From Oscillospiraceae bacterium (GTDB lineage: Bacteria; Bacillota; Clostridia; Oscillospirales; Acutalibacteraceae): DNA of 8,626 nt. The stretch covers positions 1 to 8,626 of the forward strand of contig WREG01000075.1 of NCBI GenBank assembly GCA_009779455.1, written 5' to 3'. Shown here one piece after another: positions 5,213 to 8,626 of this stretch. A program made the position numbers and the translations under genes. Below the pieces are notes generated by a model. It did no database searches, had not been told where the DNA came from, and saw only the letters and a program-made list of their open reading frames with translations. Each line of letters starts with the position of its first letter. Position 1 is the stretch's first letter.

Positions 5213-5231
5213 AATTAATCATTAGACCTCC

Positions 5232-5283
5232 CCGAAAATTAAGCGCGAGTGGATTGGCGAGGGGGTGTGTTAATAATTTTCGG
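5232..5283 (-). repeat. 10-bp inverted repeat at the rubrerythrin/acyltransferase junction
   Basis: CCGAAAATTA (5232-5241) and TAATTTTCGG (5274-5283) are exact complements with 32 nt between. In the mRNA one arm covers the last codons of rubrerythrin and the other abuts the GGGGAGG SD of the acyltransferase. It may form an intercistronic stem-loop that tunes downstream translation or RNA decay. There is no T-run, so it is not a terminator. Confidence 0.6.
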
Positions 5284-5812
5284 CTTTTACCTCGAAATAC
5301 GCCTTCGGATGCGAGCATACCGGGCAGATTTCCGGCGCTTCTTTGCCGATTGAGAGATGCCCGCAGTTACGGCATATCCATACCTTATCGCCGTCCTTTG
5401 AAAATACAAGCCCGTTTTCAAGGTTTGCCAATAATTTCAAATAACGCTCCTCGTGGGCTTTTTCGATTTTCGCCACTTCCTCAAACAGGAACGCGATTTT
5501 ATCAAAGCCTTCTTCTTTTGCCGTTTTGGCGAATTCCGGGTACATTTCCGTCCACTCTTCATGCTCACCGGCCGCGGCGGCTTTTAGGTTTTCCGCCGTG
5601 CCCGGCACTTCGCCGCCGCTTAACAGTTTAAACCATAATTTCGCGTGTTCCTTTTCGTTATCCGCTGATTCAAGAAAAAGCGAGGCTATTTGCTCGCAGC
5701 CTTCTTTTTTAGCCTTTCCCGCGAAATATGTATACTTGTTCCTCGCTTGCGACTCGCCCGCGAACGCCGCCATTAAATTGGCCTCCGTTTTTGTCCCTTT
5801 AAGTTCCGGCAT
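5270..5812 (-). CDS. rbr: Rubrerythrin
   Basis: Non-haem di-iron peroxidase of anaerobes that reduces hydrogen peroxide with electrons passed through a rubredoxin centre; cytosolic. 180 aa from the start at 5812. Residues 5-135 are a four-helix ferritin-like domain with the full ligand set in family spacing: Glu20, Glu53, His56, Glu86, Glu89, Glu117, His120. Residues 141-175 are a rubredoxin domain with CRNC (147-150) and CPVC (163-166). The start is chosen for its GGAGG SD 8 nt upstream; an in-frame ATG at 5845 lacks one. Its promoter and a palindrome at the start site suggest repressor control, which would fit a peroxide regulator. The acyltransferase gene follows. Confidence 0.97.
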   Translation of the reverse strand: MPELKGTKTEANLMAAFAGESQARNKYTYFAGKAKKEGCEQIASLFLESADNEKEHAKLWFKLLSGGEVPGTAENLKAAAAGEHEEWTEMYPEFAKTAKEEGFDKIAFLFEEVAKIEKAHEERYLKLLANLENGLVFSKDGDKVWICRNCGHLSIGKEAPEICPVCSHPKAYFEVKAENY

Positions 5813-5848
5813 TGCAATATCCTCCGTTTTTGAATATATTCGCAATTA

Positions 5849-5870
5849 ATTTATATCGCGTTATATAAAT
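5849..5870. promoter_or_regulatory. Operator-like palindrome at the rubrerythrin start site
   Basis: ATTTATAT (5849-5856), 6-bp centre CGCGTT, ATATAAAT (5863-5870): a perfect 8-bp dyad overlapping the -10 edge and the expected start near 5862. The position is typical of a repressor site. Arms resemble but do not match the PerR box (TTATAAT-N-ATTATAA). Confidence 0.55.
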
Positions 5871-5897
5871 AATATATCATATCGGATGATTTTTCAA
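5869..5897 (-). promoter_or_regulatory. Sigma-A promoter of rubrerythrin
   Basis: TTGAAA (5892-5897), 17 bp, TATTAT (5869-5874) on the minus strand. It gives a leader of about 50 nt and lies just downstream of the hairpin at 5925-5952. Confidence 0.75.
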
Positions 5898-5924
5898 TAG
5901 CTTTTTAAAAAATTTATGAAGAAG

Positions 5925-5952
5925 CCGGGAAAAGAAAATTTTTCTTTCCCGG
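5925..5952 (-). terminator. Terminator-like hairpin after the Cys-rich peptide genes
   Basis: CCGGGAAA (5925-5932) pairs with TTTCCCGG (5945-5952), and pairing largely continues through the A/T-rich interior after one mismatch. The T-rich tract inside and beyond the stem (CTTCTTC, later TTTTTT) suggests termination of the Cys-rich peptide transcript before the rubrerythrin promoter. The T-run is not directly adjacent, so efficiency is uncertain. Confidence 0.6.
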
Positions 5953-5996
5953 ATCTATGCTTTTTATATAATCATCTATATAAGCCCATGCTTGCC

Positions 5997-6107
5997 TTAT
6001 TTGCAGCAGCAGCCGTTGCCTCCGTCAAACCCGTTGTCCGCCAGCAATATGATTATTATTACGATTATAATCAGCCATGTGGTATTGCCCCCGCCAAAAA
6101 AGTTCAT
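5997..6107 (-). CDS. 36-aa Cys-rich membrane peptide, copy B
   Basis: Single-pass small protein: MNFFGGGNTTW, then a hydrophobic stretch of about 11 residues (LIIIVIIIILL, 12-22), ADN, a Gly-rich turn, and a C-terminal triple Cys (33-35) with Lys36. An AGGGGGG SD lies about 6 nt upstream of the ATG. It is the downstream paralog of the gene at 6217-6327 and matches it in 23 of the first 25 residues while differing at most synonymous positions. Small Gly/Cys-rich peptides with one membrane segment of this style are common and unnamed in clostridia and are often thought to be spore-coat related. Its promoter resembles the late mother-cell type. Exact function unknown. Confidence 0.8.
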   Translation of the reverse strand: MNFFGGGNTTWLIIIVIIIILLADNGFDGGNGCCCK

Positions 6108-6134
6108 AATTTTCCCCCCTCTCATTGTTTAACA

Positions 6135-6162
6135 CATCATATGCCGAAATTGAAAGGGGGGT
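6135..6162 (-). promoter_or_regulatory. Sporulation-sigma-like promoter of Cys-rich copy B
   Basis: On the minus strand AC (6161-6162), 17 bp, CATATGATG (6135-6143), near the sigma-K pattern AC-N16/17-CATAnnnTA. The TTGTAACCCC...CGGCATAT frame is shared with copy A at the same spacing. A sigma-G reading is also possible. Confidence 0.45.
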
Positions 6163-6216
6163 TACAACTCATATTAATTTTAACGTCCTGATTCCTGATC
6201 CCTAGCTCCCGTACCC

Positions 6217-6327
6217 TCAGTTGCAGCAGCCGCAGCCGTTGCAGCACCTGTCATTATCCGCCAAAAGTATGATTATGATGACGATGATTAAAAGCCAGGT
6301 ACAGTTACCGCCTCCGAAAAAGTTCAT
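6217..6327 (-). CDS. 36-aa Cys-rich membrane peptide, copy A
   Basis: Upstream member of the tandem pair: MNFFGGGNCTW, hydrophobic segment 12-22 (LLIIVIIIILL), ADN, and a Cys-rich tail with six Cys in total (9, 28, 29, 32, 34, 35). A GGGGGG SD (6334-6339) lies 6 nt upstream. Compared with copy B, the first 25 codons show 2 amino-acid changes against 14 silent differences, so both copies have been held under selection as proteins for a long time. The tails differ in Cys number and spacing. The Cys could form disulfide cross-links or bind metal. Spore-coat or envelope role inferred from peptide style and promoter only. Confidence 0.82.
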   Translation of the reverse strand: MNFFGGGNCTWLLIIVIIIILLADNDRCCNGCGCCN

Positions 6328-6345
6328 GGTTTTCCCCCCTTTCAT

Positions 6346-6368
6346 AATGAACCCCCGGGGAGTTCATT
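6346..6368 (-). promoter_or_regulatory. Palindrome in the 5' leader of Cys-rich copy A
   Basis: A near-perfect palindrome with arms AATGAAC...GTTCATT around a CCCC-GGGG core lies between the promoter and the SD, right at the expected 5' end of the RNA. It could be a stabilising 5' hairpin, or its C-run could pair with the G6 SD just downstream. Absent from copy B. Confidence 0.5.
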
Positions 6369-6375
6369 TACAGCA

Positions 6376-6403
6376 TATAATATGCCGGTATATAAAATGG
6401 GGT
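6376..6403 (-). promoter_or_regulatory. Sporulation-sigma-like promoter of Cys-rich copy A
   Basis: On the minus strand AC (6402-6403), 17 bp, CATATTATA (6376-6384), a full match to the sigma-K -10 pattern CATAnnnTA. It begins immediately after the regulator gene's stop (6432). The spacing and the CGGCATAT context are identical to copy B. Confidence 0.5.
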
Positions 6404-6431
6404 TACAACATATTCTTCGCAGGCGTTTGTA

Positions 6432-7766
6432 TCATCCGTACGGCCGGTATGCCGCGCCGTACGCCGCCCTGTCTTTAAAATGTTCATCCAACTCCCGCAG
6501 CCACAGACGCATATCGGCGCGGTGCCGCTTTATAGACGTGATGTGTTCACGGCAGCGTTCCAGATAGCCGGGGGCGTCGGCAGGCGTATCGTCCATGCGC
6601 CTGCGGCTGTCCGCAAGCCGCATTGCCCCGATATTTATTTGAGAATATATGTCATGAACCTTTTTATCGCTGCGGGCGTCCAGCCCCTTAAAATATGCGG
6701 CAACGCTCTGCGCGGCGTGGATCGTGTTTTTATACAGGGCAAAACTGTAAATGTCGTTTGTTTTGCACAGCTTAGCCGCGTTTTGCGGCGTATCGCAGGC
6801 GGCCAGCCACATATCAAGCGCCGCGTCGCCTGCGTACATTTTATCTTTTTTATAATCAAAGTATGCCGCCGGGCCGCTTGTGTTCAGCGTCTCAAGGGCA
6901 AAAGCGACGCTGTCGGCGTCGGTATAAGACGGCGGCACGCGGCTGCCTATAATAAGCGCGCGGTAATCTTTTATTTCATCCCATCGCGCGGGGTTGACGA
7001 ATCTGCGCTGTTCGTCGGTCTTTACCGCGCACTCCATGCAATGACTCCAGCCGATTAGGGTGTCGCCGCCGTCGGCATAGCCTGTAATCAGATCGTATTC
7101 CGGCATACCGCCCGCGTTTTCCATTACAACGGGACGCCCGTTGGCGATTGACCACAGTGCAACCCGCCGTACTTCTTCAGGCGTAGAATTTTCTTTCGTC
7201 AGCCACAGGTAATTTCTCCCATAATACCGCATCACCCTGTCCGCCATATCGCGGTGGTCGTTGATGTGCCATAGCTCCTCAATCAAGTGCCGCGGCGTAT
7301 TCCATAAAAAACCGTACCCGATGCCCGTGACGTGCATGATGTCGTAATAGCGCAGGTTGAGCATATCCATGGCAAGCGCATCAACGCCGCCGCTTTCATA
7401 CGCTTCAACAGAACAAAGCGCCGCCGCTATCATTGCCGGGAAAGAATACCACATATCGCAGCCCTCAGGCGGGTCCCACCGTTCGACGCGGGGGATGAAC
7501 GGCAAATTCTTTGCTTTTGGCGGCGATTGATTTGTTTCCATAAATAAATCGGTTTCCGGCCCGTACCGCCCAAGCAGGTCGTCTATCGACGCCTCGAGGC
7601 AATCCGCCAGGGCGACCAGCGCCGGGGTTTCGGGCAGACCCGCCCCCGTTTCCCACTTGCTTATTGCCTGCGGCGTCATGCCAAGCCGTTCCGCCAGCGC
7701 TTCTTGCGTGAGATTATTTTGTTTGCGTTTTTGAGCGATATTTTTGCCTATTTTTGTTAAATCCAT
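6432..7766 (-). CDS. XRE-type HTH regulator with large C-terminal papain-like domain
   Basis: 444 aa. Residues 5-62 are a typical Cro/C1-type helix-turn-helix (IAQKRKQNNLTQEALAERLG, then MTPQAISKWETGAGLPE, then LADCLEASIDDLL). Residues 105-250 recall the BtrH/C39-like papain-fold domain found fused to HTH regulators in clostridia: YDIMHVTGIGYGF (141-153) and GRPVVMENAGGMPEYDLITG (210-229) followed by GYADGGDTLIGW. A convincing catalytic Cys is not obvious, so it may bind a ligand rather than cleave. The rest is helical, with an Arg-rich coiled-coil-like end. The start at 7766 has a GAGGTGA SD 5 nt upstream; the longer frame from 7808 would begin upstream of the predicted promoter -10. The Cys-rich peptide genes lie downstream; its targets are unknown. 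Confidence 0.85.
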   Translation of the reverse strand: MDLTKIGKNIAQKRKQNNLTQEALAERLGMTPQAISKWETGAGLPETPALVALADCLEASIDDLLGRYGPETDLFMETNQSPPKAKNLPFIPRVERWDPPEGCDMWYSFPAMIAAALCSVEAYESGGVDALAMDMLNLRYYDIMHVTGIGYGFLWNTPRHLIEELWHINDHRDMADRVMRYYGRNYLWLTKENSTPEEVRRVALWSIANGRPVVMENAGGMPEYDLITGYADGGDTLIGWSHCMECAVKTDEQRRFVNPARWDEIKDYRALIIGSRVPPSYTDADSVAFALETLNTSGPAAYFDYKKDKMYAGDAALDMWLAACDTPQNAAKLCKTNDIYSFALYKNTIHAAQSVAAYFKGLDARSDKKVHDIYSQINIGAMRLADSRRRMDDTPADAPGYLERCREHITSIKRHRADMRLWLRELDEHFKDRAAYGAAYRPYG

Positions 7767-7784
7767 TATGTTCACCTCGGCAAT

Positions 7785-7813
7785 AGTATACCAAACCGAC
7801 TGCGGCATTGCAA
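7785..7813 (-). promoter_or_regulatory. Sigma-A promoter of the XRE regulator
   Basis: TTGCAA (7808-7813), 17 bp, TATACT (7785-7790). The start is expected at about 7778, so the 5' leader is only about 12 nt and starts with the SD itself. Confidence 0.75.
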
Positions 7814-7906
7814 TATACCGGGCGTGGATATTGTTTGAAATAACTCAACACAGCGTTGACAAGGCGTTTTTCGCGCTTCTTTCACGGAATGAATAAATTT
7901 AAAGTA

Positions 7907-7935
7907 TTTACAACCCGGCCTTTTCGATGTATAAT
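7907..7935 (+). promoter_or_regulatory. Sigma-A promoter of the right-edge gene
   Basis: TTTACA (7907-7912), 17 bp, perfect TATAAT (7930-7935), diverging from the regulator promoter. The start near 7942 gives a leader of about 22 nt. The roughly 90 bp between the two promoters holds a short TCAAC/GTTGA dyad (about 7845-7860) and no gene. Confidence 0.8.
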
Positions 7936-7963
7936 GAAAACATAAAAATAAGGGGGAATCAAC

Positions 7964-8626
7964 TTGAATATAAAATTTCCGCGTACCGAAGTGGCGAGTG
8001 TATCCATGTCCCGTATGCTCATAGGCACAAACTGGCTCTTGGGCTGGAGCCATACAAGCTCCTCGGCGGATTCGAGGATAAAAAAAACATATGAAAGGCC
8101 GGAGGATTTTTTCCCGGTATTGGACGCCTATCTTGAATATGATATAGACTGCCTGATGGGCATTGTGGGCGAAATACCGCTGATGCAGGACGCCATAGCC
8201 TACGCGAAAGAGAAAACCGGCAAGGATATCGTCATCATCGACACGCCTATAATAAACGTGTCGGACACGGCGGAGGCGAGACGGGAAGCGGAAACGGTGA
8301 TAAAGCGCAGCGCAAAGGCCGGGGCCGCATTCTGCCTGCCCCATCACTCCAGCGTTGAACAGCTTGTGGATAAAAACAAGGCGGAGATAAAGCGTCTGGA
8401 CGATTATACATCAATGATACGCGACGCGGGGATGATACCGGGGCTTTCCGCGCATATGCCGGAGCTTGTGATCTATTCCGACGCCAACGGCTACGACGTG
8501 GAGACATACATACAGATTTTCAACTGCATGGGCTTCCTTATGCAGGTGGAGGTTGAGTCCGTGGCGGCTGTCATAAACGGCGCGAAAAAGCCGGTAATGA
8601 ACATCAAGCCAATGGCGGCTGGGCGG
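7964..8626 (+). CDS. Uncharacterised TIM-barrel-like protein, truncated at window edge
   Basis: Open for 221 codons to the window end; no stop, so the C-terminus is missing. The start is a TTG at 7964 behind an AAGGGGG SD (7950-7956) 7 nt upstream and a good promoter; ATGs at residues 15 and 18 lack this. There is no signal peptide, so it is probably cytosolic. Strand-helix alternation suggests a (beta/alpha)8 barrel: MLIGTNWLLGWSHTS (18-32), DIDCLMGIVGE (60-70), DIVIIDTP (88-95), AAFCLPHHS (121-129), MIPGLSAHMPE (157-167), GFLMQVEVE (190-198), KPVMNIKPMAAG (209-220). His127, His128 and His164 and the acidic residues near strand ends look like active-site material. I recall similar unnamed proteins in Firmicutes and metagenomes but cannot give a reaction. 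Confidence 0.85.
   Translation, partial: MNIKFPRTEVASVSMSRMLIGTNWLLGWSHTSSSADSRIKKTYERPEDFFPVLDAYLEYDIDCLMGIVGEIPLMQDAIAYAKEKTGKDIVIIDTPIINVSDTAEARREAETVIKRSAKAGAAFCLPHHSSVEQLVDKNKAEIKRLDDYTSMIRDAGMIPGLSAHMPELVIYSDANGYDVETYIQIFNCMGFLMQVEVESVAAVINGAKKPVMNIKPMAAGR

Noticed and set aside
5813..5845. Longer rubrerythrin starting at 5845
   Set aside because: No SD there; the GGAGG site and family N-terminus fit 5812.
5916..6478. Plus-strand frames over the Cys-rich region
   Set aside because: They are the complement of the two conserved 36-aa genes and lack SDs.
7767..8507. Minus-strand frames opposite the right-edge gene
   Set aside because: Arg/Pro/Cys-rich antisense translations with no SD; the plus frame has promoter, SD and fold-like pattern.

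Overview
The window looks like chromosomal DNA from an anaerobic, probably spore-forming low- to mid-GC Firmicute of the class Clostridia. The basis is strong AGGAGG-type Shine-Dalgarno (SD) sites, many near-consensus sigma-A promoters with 17-bp spacers, a Firmicute-style L10 leader ahead of rplJ, rubrerythrin, and small Cys-rich membrane peptides of a kind common in clostridia. Coding DNA looks near 50% GC; the intergenic DNA and the 2.7-4.2 kb region are AT-richer. The genus cannot be fixed from this sequence.

Layout. Left part (1-2375, minus strand): an L10 leader with its promoter drives rplJ and rplL, closed by a strong terminator, and then comes tpiA. rpoB, the usual neighbour after rplL, is absent here. 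L10 carries an acidic tail of about 60 residues built partly from a 15-bp tandem repeat. A divergent promoter at 2427-2455 drives a tRNA-Leu(CAA) enclosed by a long inverted repeat.

Middle part (2700-4260, plus strand): a three-gene block of small unrecognised proteins (70, 124 and 122 aa; the last two overlap by ATGA) follows a candidate sigma-E-type promoter. Then come two very small genes (48 and 39 aa), each with its own near-perfect sigma-A promoter and SD. A 14-bp inverted repeat surrounds the -10 box of the second. A bidirectional terminator closes the region.

Right part (4274-7766, minus strand): in transcription order, an XRE-type regulator with a large C-terminal domain; two tandem paralogous 36-aa Cys-rich membrane peptides with matching sporulation-sigma-like promoters; a terminator-like hairpin; rubrerythrin with an operator-like palindrome at its start site; and a multi-pass HGSNAT/NagX-type acyltransferase. 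A divergent plus-strand gene (7964 to the right edge) encodes an unrecognised, probably TIM-barrel protein cut off by the window.

How they fit together: the left block is translation and glycolysis housekeeping. Rubrerythrin is peroxide defence in an anaerobe. The small-protein block and the Cys-rich pair may belong to sporulation, but this rests on promoter resemblance and protein style only. The best candidates for undescribed biology are the 48/39-aa gene pair and the duplicated Cys-rich peptides.
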